Assembly: GCA_031285685.1 (NCBI GenBank)
Contig: JAITVS010000337.1
Span: 1 to 41,805 of the forward strand
Length of the DNA: 41,805 nt
Direction of reading: 5' to 3'
Source: Tannerella sp.
Lineage (GTDB): Bacteria > Bacteroidota > Bacteroidia > Bacteroidales > Tannerellaceae
Each line of letters starts with the position of its first letter. The stretch's first letter is position 1. Of this stretch, positions 26,778 to 35,226 are shown one piece after another. The notes beneath the pieces were generated by a model. That model saw only the letters and a list, made by a program, of their open reading frames with translations, was not told the DNA's origin and did no database searches. Made by a program: the position numbers and the translations under genes.

Positions 26778-28382
26778 ATGAGCTTAAAAGAAAAACTGAA
26801 AAACTGTGGTAAAATTGCCGCAGTAGGCGCAGTTCTCGCCGCAGGAACAATTGTTTCTCAAACGGCGGAAGCACAACAAACCAAAGGAGGAAAGCCGAAT
26901 ATCCTCGTTATTTTCGGTGATGATATCGGTTATCATAATATCAGTGCATATAGTTTGGGGCTTATGGGCTTTAAAACTCCTAATATCGACCGCATAGCTA
27001 AAGAGGGTATTCTTTTTACCGATTATTACGGACAACAGAGCTGCACTGCAGGGCGTGCCGCCTTCATCACCGGGCAATGTCCGTTTCGAACCGGTCTGAC
27101 AAAAGTGGGAATGCCGGGCGCACCGGTCGGGTTGCAGGCAGAAGATCCTACGATTGCCGAATTTCTGAAACCATTAGGCTATGCAACAGGACAGTTCGGT
27201 AAAAACCACCTGGGAGATCAGGACAAATATTTACCAACCAGGCATGGTTTTGATGAGTTTTTCGGTAACCTCTACCACCTGAATGCGGAAGAAGAACCGG
27301 AACAACCTGAATATCCGAAAGATGCCGCTTTTCTTGCGAAACATAAACCTCGTGGCGTATTGCGTTCCACGGCCGATGGGAAAGTAGAAGATACAGGCCC
27401 GTTGACCAAGAAGCGTATGGAGACCGTTGATGAAGAATTCCTGGCTGCAGCCAAAGACTTCATCACCCGGCAGGTAAAGTCCGGAACTCCTTTTTTCACA
27501 TGGTTTAATGCCACCCGCATGCATGTCAATACTCATCTGAAACCGGCATCTCAAGGTAAGACAGGATTAGGATTACAGGCTGACGGTATGGTAGAACATG
27601 ATGCCATGGTCGGTGATCTGCTCAAGTTGCTGGACGATCTGGGAATTGCAGATAATACAATTGTTATTTACACAACTGACAACGGCGCGATGAAAAATCA
27701 GTGGCCCGACGGAGGTGTATCTCCTTTCCGTTCAGAAAAAGATACCAACTGGGAAGGAGCGGTACGCGTACCTTGTGCAGCGCGTTGGCCGGGACATATT
27801 CAGCCGGGAACCATCAGCAATGATATTGTCTCTGCCGAAGACTGGTTACCAACACTTGTAGCAGCGGCCGGTGGTAACACCAATTTAGTACAGGATGCGC
27901 CCAAAGGTGTTTCTGCCGGAAACAAATCATTCAAAGTTCATTTAGACGGATACAACCAATTACCTTACCTTACCGGAAAGGCTGATAAATCACCACGCAA
28001 TGAGTTTTATTACTTTGATGACGATGGAAATCTGGTCGCCGCCCGCAAGGGACAATATAAAGTCACATTCGCATTGCAGGAAGCTACAGGAATGGCTATC
28101 TGGAGGACAAAACTCAGCACATTGAAGGCTCCTTTCCTGATTGATTTGCGTCAGGATCCGTATGAATATGCTTATGACGGTTCTACCAACTACGAAAAAT
28201 GGATGTTCGATAAGAACTTCCTGATATTCGATGTTATCGACATGGTGAGTGGTTATCTGGCAACATACGAAAATTTTCCTCCCCGTCAAAGTCCGGCAAG
28301 CTTCACGATCGACAAGGTGACCGAAAACATGAAAGCTGCCGCAGATGCAAGAAACGCCGCGGCATCACGTAGTGCCAAATAA
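26778..28382 (+). CDS. Type I sulfatase with shared island leader (sulfatase 1)
   Basis: An arylsulfatase-family (S1) enzyme that removes sulfate esters from a carbohydrate or other organic sulfate. The catalytic motif is SCTAGRAAF, with Cys89 to be turned into formylglycine; its CxAxR form is a substrate for anaerobic radical-SAM maturases. Calcium-site residues include Asp48-Asp49 (FGDDIG) and the TTDNGAMKN segment; GKNHLGD supplies the active-site Lys. Residues 1-33 form an unusual leader, KLKNCGKIAAVGAVLAAG, nearly identical in the two other sulfatases, ending in AEAQ as a cleavage site, so the enzyme is exported. A separate unit between two hairpins. Most similar to sulfatase 2 (shared DEFFGNLYHLNAEEEPE). 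Substrate unknown. Confidence 0.92.
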   Translation: MSLKEKLKNCGKIAAVGAVLAAGTIVSQTAEAQQTKGGKPNILVIFGDDIGYHNISAYSLGLMGFKTPNIDRIAKEGILFTDYYGQQSCTAGRAAFITGQCPFRTGLTKVGMPGAPVGLQAEDPTIAEFLKPLGYATGQFGKNHLGDQDKYLPTRHGFDEFFGNLYHLNAEEEPEQPEYPKDAAFLAKHKPRGVLRSTADGKVEDTGPLTKKRMETVDEEFLAAAKDFITRQVKSGTPFFTWFNATRMHVNTHLKPASQGKTGLGLQADGMVEHDAMVGDLLKLLDDLGIADNTIVIYTTDNGAMKNQWPDGGVSPFRSEKDTNWEGAVRVPCAARWPGHIQPGTISNDIVSAEDWLPTLVAAAGGNTNLVQDAPKGVSAGNKSFKVHLDGYNQLPYLTGKADKSPRNEFYYFDDDGNLVAARKGQYKVTFALQEATGMAIWRTKLSTLKAPFLIDLRQDPYEYAYDGSTNYEKWMFDKNFLIFDVIDMVSGYLATYENFPPRQSPASFTIDKVTENMKAAADARNAAASRSAK

Positions 28383-28409
28383 GAAACTACAGATGGTGCT
28401 ATAAAATGG

Positions 28410-28448
28410 GACCGTACTTAAAAAGGGGATCCTTTTTTAAGTACGGTC
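28410..28448 (+). terminator. Terminator after sulfatase 1
   Basis: GACCGTACTTAAAAAGG (28410-28426) pairs with CCTTTTTTAAGTACGGTC (28431-28448). The remaining 135 bases up to the MoxR gene should hold that operon's promoter, but no exact TAnnTTTG box was found; ATAGTTTG near 28515 is the nearest. Confidence 0.75.
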
Positions 28449-28583
28449 TTTCGCTAAAAAGGCTATCGAAAACACTCGTTATTCTTTAAAAATACGCAGC
28501 ATGGGCACTATAAAATAGTTTGATCAATAAACAAATCAGATATTTTCCTTTGATGAATAATTATAACAATAACCGAATGAATT

Positions 28584-29543
28584 ATGACAGGACTTGAACA
28601 AATCCTCACCCTTCAAAAAAATATGGGTAAAAGCATCATCGGGCAAGAAAATGTAATATCCAAAATCATTATTGCTCTACTCACGGACGGCAATGTCCTG
28701 CTGGAAGGGTTGCCGGGACTGGCAAAGACACGTGCAGTTAAAAGTCTTGCCGCAAACCTGAATTGTAGACTAAACAGGATACAGTTCACTCCGGATTTAT
28801 TGCCATCTGATATTACAGGAACTGAAATTTACCAGCCTCAGACGGAGCAAAAATTTGTTTTCCAACCAGGACCTATTTTCAGCAATCTGGTGTTGGCGGA
28901 CGAAATCAACCGTGCTCCTGCAAAAGTTCAATCCGCACTCCTGGAGGCAATGGAAGAAAGACAGGTATCCGTTGCCGGAAAAACGTATAAGATGGAACCT
29001 TTGTTTATGGTGCTGGCGACACAGAACCCCATCGAGCAAGAAGGGACTTATCCCCTGCCCGAGGCCCAGCTCGACCGTTTCATCATGAAAATCTTGATTG
29101 ATTATCCGAGTTCGGAAGAAGAAGCGAAAATAGTAGAACTGGTACGGAACGAGACAAAAGGAGAAATATCCAAAACGATGCCTATAGACCAGAATACAGT
29201 GCTTGACGTACGTAAGGAAATTAATAATGTACTGGTCAGTCAGGCTGCGGAAAAATATATGGTTGATCTGGTAAGTGCGACCCGTTATCCGGACAAAATC
29301 AATAAAGATCTTGCCCGGTGGATTGCCTACGGAGCCAGTCCGCGCGGTACAATCGCCTTAGACAAATGTTCCCGGGCCGTTGCATGGCTGGACGGCCGTA
29401 ATAGTGTTACTCCCGATGACACCCGCTATATCGTCCACGATGTACTGCGCCACCGCGTTATCCTGTCTTATGAAGCCAATGCCGACAGAGTCGATATCAA
29501 TTCCGTTATCGATCATATTCTGAAGAACGTTGCGGTTATTTAA
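28584..29543 (+). CDS. MoxR-family AAA+ ATPase
   Basis: A cytoplasmic AAA+ ATPase of the MoxR type, which works with VWA-domain proteins as a chaperone for folding, cofactor or metal insertion in client proteins. Walker A is GLPGLAKT (42-49), Walker B LVLADE (102-107), followed by INRAPAKVQSALLEAMEE and the ATQNPIEQEGTYPLPEAQLDRF sensor region, all diagnostic. It heads a run DUF58, DUF4381, VWA, VWA, BatD, the usual Bat order. Here that run leads straight into sulfatase-maturation genes. The length (319) is normal. Confidence 0.93.
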   Translation: MTGLEQILTLQKNMGKSIIGQENVISKIIIALLTDGNVLLEGLPGLAKTRAVKSLAANLNCRLNRIQFTPDLLPSDITGTEIYQPQTEQKFVFQPGPIFSNLVLADEINRAPAKVQSALLEAMEERQVSVAGKTYKMEPLFMVLATQNPIEQEGTYPLPEAQLDRFIMKILIDYPSSEEEAKIVELVRNETKGEISKTMPIDQNTVLDVRKEINNVLVSQAAEKYMVDLVSATRYPDKINKDLARWIAYGASPRGTIALDKCSRAVAWLDGRNSVTPDDTRYIVHDVLRHRVILSYEANADRVDINSVIDHILKNVAVI

Positions 29544-29564
29544 TCATTCTTTTTTGTAATTCAT

Positions 29565-30509
29565 ATGGGTACAACAACATATCCGGCAAAAGTCGTAACC
29601 AACCTCAGTGACCTGATGCGTTTCGAATACATGGTTCAGGCAGGTAATATCCTGCCTAAACGCAACATATATTCGATACTGGCAGGACAACATGCAGCCA
29701 AAATGCGCGGACGGGGTCTCGACTTTGAAGAAGACCGCCTGTATGTTCCCGGTGATGATATCCGTAACATCGACTGGAAAGTAACTGCCCGTACCAACGA
29801 GACTTACTCCAAAGTATTTAATGAAGAAAAGGAACGGCCGACTTTTACCCTGCTTGATCAAAGTACAATGATGTTTTTCGGTTCACAATTATATGTAAAA
29901 TCGGTTACGGCAGCTCATGTTGCGGCATTAACCGCATTTTACACAATTAAACGCGGGGACCGGTTCGGCGGCCTTATTTTTAATGAAGACGGATATGATT
30001 ACGTTGAACCTAAACGAAACAAAGCGCTGGTGGAACATTTTCTTCAGTTAGTGGTAGAACGTAATAAGGTATTGCCTTTAAGAAAAAAGATTGCCCTAAA
30101 TTCCGCATTACTGGAAGATATGCTGAACAGAACCAGATCATTAATTACCCATGACTATGTGATTACAGTGATTACCAACCTGCTGATCCTGGATGAAGAC
30201 TGTAAGCATTACCTGAAAAGCATGGCCAATAACAATGATATCATTCTGGTACATGTGGAGGACCCGATGGACAGGCAACTTCCCCCGGGAAAACTGATAC
30301 TGACCGACGGGAAAAAACAGATTTTCTGGAAAAACAGCAATAATAACTGGGGAGAAAAATACAGTTCATTCTATGAATCCCGTCTGGATGCCCTGATTGA
30401 AGAGTTCAGGCATTACAGGATTCCGGTTTCTATTATGAGTACAGCTATACCTGTTGAAAAGCAAATCAAATCAGGAATAGGAAGACGTGTCAAAAAAGAT
30501 TCTAATTAA
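29565..30509 (+). CDS. DUF58 domain protein
   Basis: A cytoplasmic DUF58 protein, the normal partner of MoxR ATPases, with a VWA-like fold. The diagnostic stretch GRGLDFEEDRLYVPGDDIRNIDWKVTART is present (residues about 47-76), as is the FNEEKERPTFTLLDQS strand with the acidic metal-binding-like residue. It lies 21 bases after MoxR and 5 bases before the next gene, so it is cotranscribed and probably bound to the ATPase. Confidence 0.92.
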   Translation: MGTTTYPAKVVTNLSDLMRFEYMVQAGNILPKRNIYSILAGQHAAKMRGRGLDFEEDRLYVPGDDIRNIDWKVTARTNETYSKVFNEEKERPTFTLLDQSTMMFFGSQLYVKSVTAAHVAALTAFYTIKRGDRFGGLIFNEDGYDYVEPKRNKALVEHFLQLVVERNKVLPLRKKIALNSALLEDMLNRTRSLITHDYVITVITNLLILDEDCKHYLKSMANNNDIILVHVEDPMDRQLPPGKLILTDGKKQIFWKNSNNNWGEKYSSFYESRLDALIEEFRHYRIPVSIMSTAIPVEKQIKSGIGRRVKKDSN

Positions 30510-30514
30510 CAGAT

Positions 30515-30844
30515 ATGAACGATACAATACCGGCATTAGGACAATTTATCGAACCTTCACCCATCAGGTTTATACCTGAGGCTCCGGGATGGTATGCTCT
30601 GGCAATCGTATGCCTGATCATATTATTGTTCGCAGGACTACTGATCCGGAAATATCGTAAAAAAAACCGTTATCGCAGGCTGGCTTTAAACTGGCTGGAC
30701 GGAGAAGAAAAAAAATGCTGGAAACACAGGATTATACACGGCTTATTTACACGGCCGATATGCTTGCCAAAAAAATCAGCATCCAACTATACGGCAGGGA
30801 GAATACAGCCCATCTTGGCAGCCGGGAGTGGCTGGATTACCTGA
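30515..30844 (+). CDS. DUF4381 protein, membrane-anchor part (frameshifted)
   Basis: Residues 1-64 match the N-terminal half of DUF4381 proteins of Bat clusters: EPSPIRFIPEAPGW, then a membrane helix (about 26-45) and the KYRKKNRYRRLALNWLD cytoplasmic flank. After the eight-A run at 30708-30715 the frame no longer makes family-like sequence (residues 68-109 are nonsense). The family sequence resumes in the -1 frame at 30715. The gene is thus broken by one missing base, or translated by slippage at the A run. Confidence 0.7.
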   Translation: MNDTIPALGQFIEPSPIRFIPEAPGWYALAIVCLIILLFAGLLIRKYRKKNRYRRLALNWLDGEEKKCWKHRIIHGLFTRPICLPKKSASNYTAGRIQPILAAGSGWIT

Positions 30845-31005
30845 ATAAAACCTGCCCGTCCGTCTCATTTTCAAATGAAGATGAAACACTGGTGAAAGCC
30901 ATTTATGATCCGGGGATAAGTATCAGCGAAAAACAGGCCGTTACTTTTACCGGAAAAATCAAACAATGGATCAAAAAACATCCGGCTCACGGATCTAATA
31001 AATAA
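30715..31005 (+). CDS. DUF4381 protein, soluble C-terminal part
   Basis: A 96-residue open frame continuing the DUF4381 family after the frameshift: TADMLAKKISIQLYGRE, then REWLDYLNKTC. It has its own ATG at 30715, overlapping the A run, and a GGAGAAG sequence at 30701-30707 at Shine-Dalgarno distance, so it could be translated as a separate protein. One added A would fuse it to the upstream part in frame through ...GEEKKMLETQ. The VWA gene begins two bases after its stop. Confidence 0.65.
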   Translation: MLETQDYTRLIYTADMLAKKISIQLYGRENTAHLGSREWLDYLNKTCPSVSFSNEDETLVKAIYDPGISISEKQAVTFTGKIKQWIKKHPAHGSNK

Positions 31006-31006
31006 A

Positions 31007-32026
31007 ATGAATATGTTTCCCGAGATAGCCAATAGCATGCATTTTGAAGTAGCTCATAAATGGGTATTTATCCTTCTGCCTTTACCCATCCTGATTTATT
31101 TACTACTTCCGGCGTTACACAAACGCAGGGTAGCCATGCTTGTTCCTTTTTTCAACAGGGCGACACATGTATCCGGCCAGCATCCGAGAAAAGGTGCATG
31201 GATCGGACATAAAAATATCATATCCTGGCTGGTCCTCTGCCTGTGCTGGATATGCCTGATCGCCGCAGCTTCATCCCCTCAATTTGTAGGGCAGCCCGAA
31301 AAAAAGACACGGACCGTAAGAAGCTTCCTGATCGCGGCCGATATTTCATTCAGTATGGCACAACGCGACTGGTCGGTAGACGGGAAACCGATGACACGAT
31401 GGGAAGCCGTCAAATACCTGATGAAAGATTTTATCAGGGAAAGAAAAAGCGACCAGGTAGGACTTGAGATGTTTGCTACTCATGCCTATCTCCAGGCCCC
31501 GTTAACAACAGACCTGGAAACGATTAACTGGCTGCTCGACCAGACAGAAGTCGGCATGGCGGGACAAATGACCAGCATCGGTGAAGCAATTGCCTATGGC
31601 ATCAAAATATTCCGGCAGGATACGGTCAAACAACGGGTGATGTTATTAATGACCGACGGTGTGGATGCCGGAAAGGAAATCCTTCCTTTGGATGCGGCAG
31701 CGGTTGCTAAACAGGATAGTATTATGATTTATACACTCGGTATAGGAAATTCCTCCGGCGGAGGTTATGCCATTGACGAACAACTGCTGACACAAATCGC
31801 AGAAACGACCGGCGGCAAATATTTCCGGGCCGACAGCCAACAGGAAATGCAACAGGTATATGCGGAACTCAATAAGCTACAACCGATCGAGTATGAAGAA
31901 AACACATACAAGCCTGTCGTTTTGCTTTATATGTACCCACTGGGAATTGCCATCATCCTCTCTCTCATGTTTTATTTCCTGAGCGGATCTTTCAATTTAT
32001 TAAAAGAAATAGGGTCGAACCGTTAG
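31007..32026 (+). CDS. batA: BatA-like VWA membrane protein
   Basis: A VWA-domain protein anchored in the inner membrane at both ends (helices about 18-36 and 73-92, and near 302-322), the VWA facing the periplasm. The metal-ion-dependent adhesion site DISFS (112-116) is complete, with the TDGVDAG strand further on. A BatA-type subunit of the MoxR/VWA assembly. It is followed after 50 bases by the second VWA gene. The symbol is by family resemblance. Confidence 0.85.
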   Translation: MNMFPEIANSMHFEVAHKWVFILLPLPILIYLLLPALHKRRVAMLVPFFNRATHVSGQHPRKGAWIGHKNIISWLVLCLCWICLIAAASSPQFVGQPEKKTRTVRSFLIAADISFSMAQRDWSVDGKPMTRWEAVKYLMKDFIRERKSDQVGLEMFATHAYLQAPLTTDLETINWLLDQTEVGMAGQMTSIGEAIAYGIKIFRQDTVKQRVMLLMTDGVDAGKEILPLDAAAVAKQDSIMIYTLGIGNSSGGGYAIDEQLLTQIAETTGGKYFRADSQQEMQQVYAELNKLQPIEYEENTYKPVVLLYMYPLGIAIILSLMFYFLSGSFNLLKEIGSNR

Positions 32027-32076
32027 ATAATGGGGAGTTAATGAAATCAGATTATTAAAAATAAGCATATAGTCCA

Positions 32077-33420
32077 ATGAAAACATTCATACATCATATC
32101 ACATCTATAGACTGGCATGTTTTTCATTTCCTTCGTCCGTGGGCATTGTGGCTGTTTATTCCATTGGGGGTTATTGTCATTATTCTGTTACTGGGAAACC
32201 GTGAACAGAAGAAATGGAAGAAAATAATCGCTCCGGCGCTGAGGCCTTTTATGTTTAGTAAAGGGAATCAGAATGCCATTTTATTACCGCTTATCTTTCT
32301 TGTTTCAGGTTTAAGTTGTATGATCCTGTCACTGGCCGGTCCCACATGGAAAAAACGTGAGATTCCGGAAGAAAAAATACCATCAGTCGTCATGATTTCA
32401 CTGGATCTTTCCAGATCAATGACGGCAACCGACATACAGCCATCACGGCTGGAGCGGGCAAAAATGAAAATAACCGACTTCCTGGATGCAAATCCCCGCT
32501 CAAGAGCCGGGTTAATAGCATTTGCAGGAACTCCTCATACGGTTCTGCCTTTTACCGGTGATTATAAACTGATCAAACATCATGCTGCCAGTTTATACAA
32601 TTGGGAGATGCCGGTCCAGGGTACTGATATGGTCCTGAATTTTGCTCTTATCGACACTATGATGAAAAATGTGGAAGCGCCGAGTACGATCCTGTTAATG
32701 ACGGATGCAATCGATAACAATGAGGCAACCTTCCTGTCCGACTATATTCATAATTCGATACACAGGCTGGAGATACTTCTGTTTTCAACTCCGGACGGAG
32801 CGCCTGTTCCCGGTGTGGAAGCCGTCATTTCTAAACAAGATCCGGTTACACTCAACAACCTCAGACAAAACGAAAAGATTACGGTCACCCCGATTACATT
32901 GGATAAATCTGATGTGGAAGGTATAGCCCAAAAGATCAGTGATAACCTGATATTTGAAAAAGAAACAAAAGAAAAGGCGAAAGACTGGGACGATATGGGA
33001 TGGATACTCCTGATACCGGCTTTATTAATCACCCTGTTCTGGTTTCGGAAGGGCTGGGTCGTTCAATGGTGCTGGATCCCACTGGTATTCCTTTCCTTTT
33101 CGTCCTGCGGTGTGGATAGTAAATATCCGGATCTGTGGTATACCAAAGATTATCAGGCCGAATTGTGGTATGAAAAAGGAGATTACGACAAAGCTGCCGA
33201 ATTATTTCAGGATAATCCTCATAAAGCAGCAGCGTACATCAAAGCAGAAGATTTTCTGTCTGCCGCAATCCTGCTGGCTGATGACACCACGGCAAGCGGA
33301 AAATACAACTATGGCCTCGCTCTGGCAAAATTAGGACTTTACGACGATGCGATCAGCGCTTTTCAGGAGGCGGCATCCAAAGATCCTGACCTGCAGAATA
33401 AAGCCTATCACAATATCTAG
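32077..33420 (+). CDS. batB: BatB-like VWA protein with TPR tail, amber-terminated
   Basis: N-terminal membrane helices (about 22-40 and 68-88), a VWA domain with DLSRS at 110-114, a further helix (about 308-325), a short cysteine-containing segment (FSSCG), then tetratricopeptide repeats with YEKGDYDKAAELF and LAKLGLYDDAISAF. The frame ends at TAG (33418-33420) inside a TPR helix (AYHNI), not at a natural domain end. The same frame stays open afterwards through 33813. The N-terminal VWA part is intact and is a BatB-type subunit; the TPR part corresponds to BatC. Confidence 0.82.
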   Translation: MKTFIHHITSIDWHVFHFLRPWALWLFIPLGVIVIILLLGNREQKKWKKIIAPALRPFMFSKGNQNAILLPLIFLVSGLSCMILSLAGPTWKKREIPEEKIPSVVMISLDLSRSMTATDIQPSRLERAKMKITDFLDANPRSRAGLIAFAGTPHTVLPFTGDYKLIKHHAASLYNWEMPVQGTDMVLNFALIDTMMKNVEAPSTILLMTDAIDNNEATFLSDYIHNSIHRLEILLFSTPDGAPVPGVEAVISKQDPVTLNNLRQNEKITVTPITLDKSDVEGIAQKISDNLIFEKETKEKAKDWDDMGWILLIPALLITLFWFRKGWVVQWCWIPLVFLSFSSCGVDSKYPDLWYTKDYQAELWYEKGDYDKAAELFQDNPHKAAAYIKAEDFLSAAILLADDTTASGKYNYGLALAKLGLYDDAISAFQEAASKDPDLQNKAYHNI

Positions 33421-33432
33421 GCGTCACAATTA

Positions 33433-33813
33433 ATGAAAGATCAGGCCTCTTCGGTACTTCGATTTCATCCTCATGTAAATCCTCTTGACAGTGTCCTGAA
33501 AAATACGGAGAAGGAAAAACTGAAGGAACGGAAACCGACCGCAGAAGATGAACAATTATCTTCTGATACGGAAGTAAAAAAGTTACCTACGACCGGAGAC
33601 AGAATGAGTGACGAAGTAGCCAGTGATATACACAGGGCCAAAGAACAGGAATTTCCCCCTAAGGATTTTAGCTTAGAGAACCAGATGCCTATTGAAACGA
33701 AGGTCCTGATGCAAAAGACAAATGCAGATCCGGGAGAATTTCTTCACCGCCGCTTTAAAATACAAAAGCAGAAATATTATCCGGATGTCAAACAAGGAAA
33801 AGAAACCTGGTAA
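33433..33813 (+). CDS. Small ORF in frame after the amber stop (BatC-like remainder)
   Basis: A 126-codon frame in the same phase as the VWA-TPR gene; codons 33421-33432 between them have no stop. Its first residues (ASQLMKDQAS when read across) complete the broken TPR helix. The rest is charged and low in complexity (KEKLKERKPTAEDEQ) and ends in a basic segment, as in the tail of Bat TPR proteins. It is either the lost C-terminus of the upstream protein or a separately started soluble piece. No domain of its own is recognised. Confidence 0.55.
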   Translation: MKDQASSVLRFHPHVNPLDSVLKNTEKEKLKERKPTAEDEQLSSDTEVKKLPTTGDRMSDEVASDIHRAKEQEFPPKDFSLENQMPIETKVLMQKTNADPGEFLHRRFKIQKQKYYPDVKQGKETW

Positions 33814-33825
33814 CACTTTCTAAAG

Positions 33826-35187
33826 ATGAAAAAGAGCTTATCAAAATACATTCAACAGGCTTTGTCGCTGGTATTATTATGTTTTATCTACAATACAGGG
33901 ACAATAGAAGCCCAGGTATTCTCCAGTGTAGATCTGAACCGGAAATCGGTCTATATCGAACAGCCTTTCCGTGTCACGGTCACGGTCTATACCAAAACAT
34001 GGTTTACTGCTCCTGTTGAATTCGGGAACCTTCAGATCCCCAACACGTTTATCATTCCTTTTGATAAAACGCAACCGGGAATGTTTACTGTGGGAGGAAA
34101 ACAATACCCCGGAATACAGTTCTATTATATTGTATTTCCCTATAAAGCAGGAAATTTCACCGTCCCGGCACTGGAGTTAACAGTCCAAAGCCCGCCGGAA
34201 GGCAGCTCCCAGGCACAAAAACTCACACTAAAGACTACACCCCAACCATTTATTGTCAAAGATGTTCCTAAAGAACTCAAGAGTAAGGGCGCATGGTTCG
34301 TAGCGACAAACGTAACGATGCATGAAACATGGAATCCCTCTTCTACTGACTACAAAGTCGGGGATGTTGTAAAACGCATCATCACCATTGATGCCAAAGG
34401 AACCCTGCCTCAATTCATTCCTGACATCAGTAAACAGGAACCGCTGAAGTGGGCCGGCATCTATCCGCAGGATCCTGTACTGACTGATACCAGAAGCGGA
34501 GGTGATGCCAACGGAAGAAGCGTCCAGACCATCACATACCTGATGGAAAAAGCCGGGGATTTCACAATGCCTGAAATTTCAGTTTCATTCTGGAACCCTT
34601 ATACTGCCAAAATAGAAACAAGATCGACCGGAAATGTCAGGATACATGTGAATGACAACCCCAATCTCGGTATCCTGACAACGCTGAAAGATAGTCTAAA
34701 GACTACGATTTCAGCCCATGCGACGGAAGCGAAAGCAAAAACGCCGTTCCTTATTCTCGGAATAAAGTGGTATCAATTTGCCGGAGGCCTTGCTATCGCT
34801 CTCATTCTGCTGTACTTCCTGATTAAATGGGGAAGGAAAGGGTGGTTAAAAATCCGCTCCAAACGAGAAAAATACCGAAACAGCGAACCTTACTTCTTCA
34901 GCCGGTTTCAACACACAGGCAAGGAACCGGAAGCATTTGTAAATGCTTTATACAGCTGGTGGGATCATTACAACGGTAAATCGTTTGCTTCTGTGAGTAA
35001 ATCGTTAAGTGCAGAAAACAAGCAAAAAGAAAATGAAGATTTTATGCGCTTCCTCGAAAAGACAGTGAATCATGAAAAAACGGACGATCCTGAAAAAATA
35101 AAGCAGGAGTTGAAGAAATTCAGGGCGGAGAAAGAACAGCAACGCCTGAATAAACATCGTTTCGAAAACCTATTCGATAATTTGTAG
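33826..35187 (+). CDS. batD: BatD family protein
   Basis: A BatD (oxygen-tolerance) protein: signal peptide (to about residue 30, IEAQ), large periplasmic region of Ig-like strands (for example YIEQPFRVTVTVYTKTW), one membrane helix (about 312-335), and a cytoplasmic helical tail rich in Lys/Glu. It completes the MoxR/DUF58/VWA/BatD set. It is followed after 39 bases by the sulfatase maturase gene with no terminator, which ties the set to sulfatase maturation. The function of BatD is not biochemically settled. Confidence 0.88.
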   Translation: MKKSLSKYIQQALSLVLLCFIYNTGTIEAQVFSSVDLNRKSVYIEQPFRVTVTVYTKTWFTAPVEFGNLQIPNTFIIPFDKTQPGMFTVGGKQYPGIQFYYIVFPYKAGNFTVPALELTVQSPPEGSSQAQKLTLKTTPQPFIVKDVPKELKSKGAWFVATNVTMHETWNPSSTDYKVGDVVKRIITIDAKGTLPQFIPDISKQEPLKWAGIYPQDPVLTDTRSGGDANGRSVQTITYLMEKAGDFTMPEISVSFWNPYTAKIETRSTGNVRIHVNDNPNLGILTTLKDSLKTTISAHATEAKAKTPFLILGIKWYQFAGGLAIALILLYFLIKWGRKGWLKIRSKREKYRNSEPYFFSRFQHTGKEPEAFVNALYSWWDHYNGKSFASVSKSLSAENKQKENEDFMRFLEKTVNHEKTDDPEKIKQELKKFRAEKEQQRLNKHRFENLFDNL

Positions 35188-35226
35188 CCGGATGAAGTTC
35201 ATTTATTTAAAACCCAAAAGTATCGT

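Noticed and set aside
28396-28517. Similar CTATAAAAT words at 28399 and 28508 on both sides of a terminator, as ends of a small mobile element
   Set aside because: The shared word is only nine bases in AT-rich DNA and the DNA between has no other element features.
33418-33420. TAG in the VWA-TPR gene read as pyrrolysine
   Set aside because: No pyrrolysine genes are seen and the organism type does not use it; simple nonsense or a natural split is more likely.
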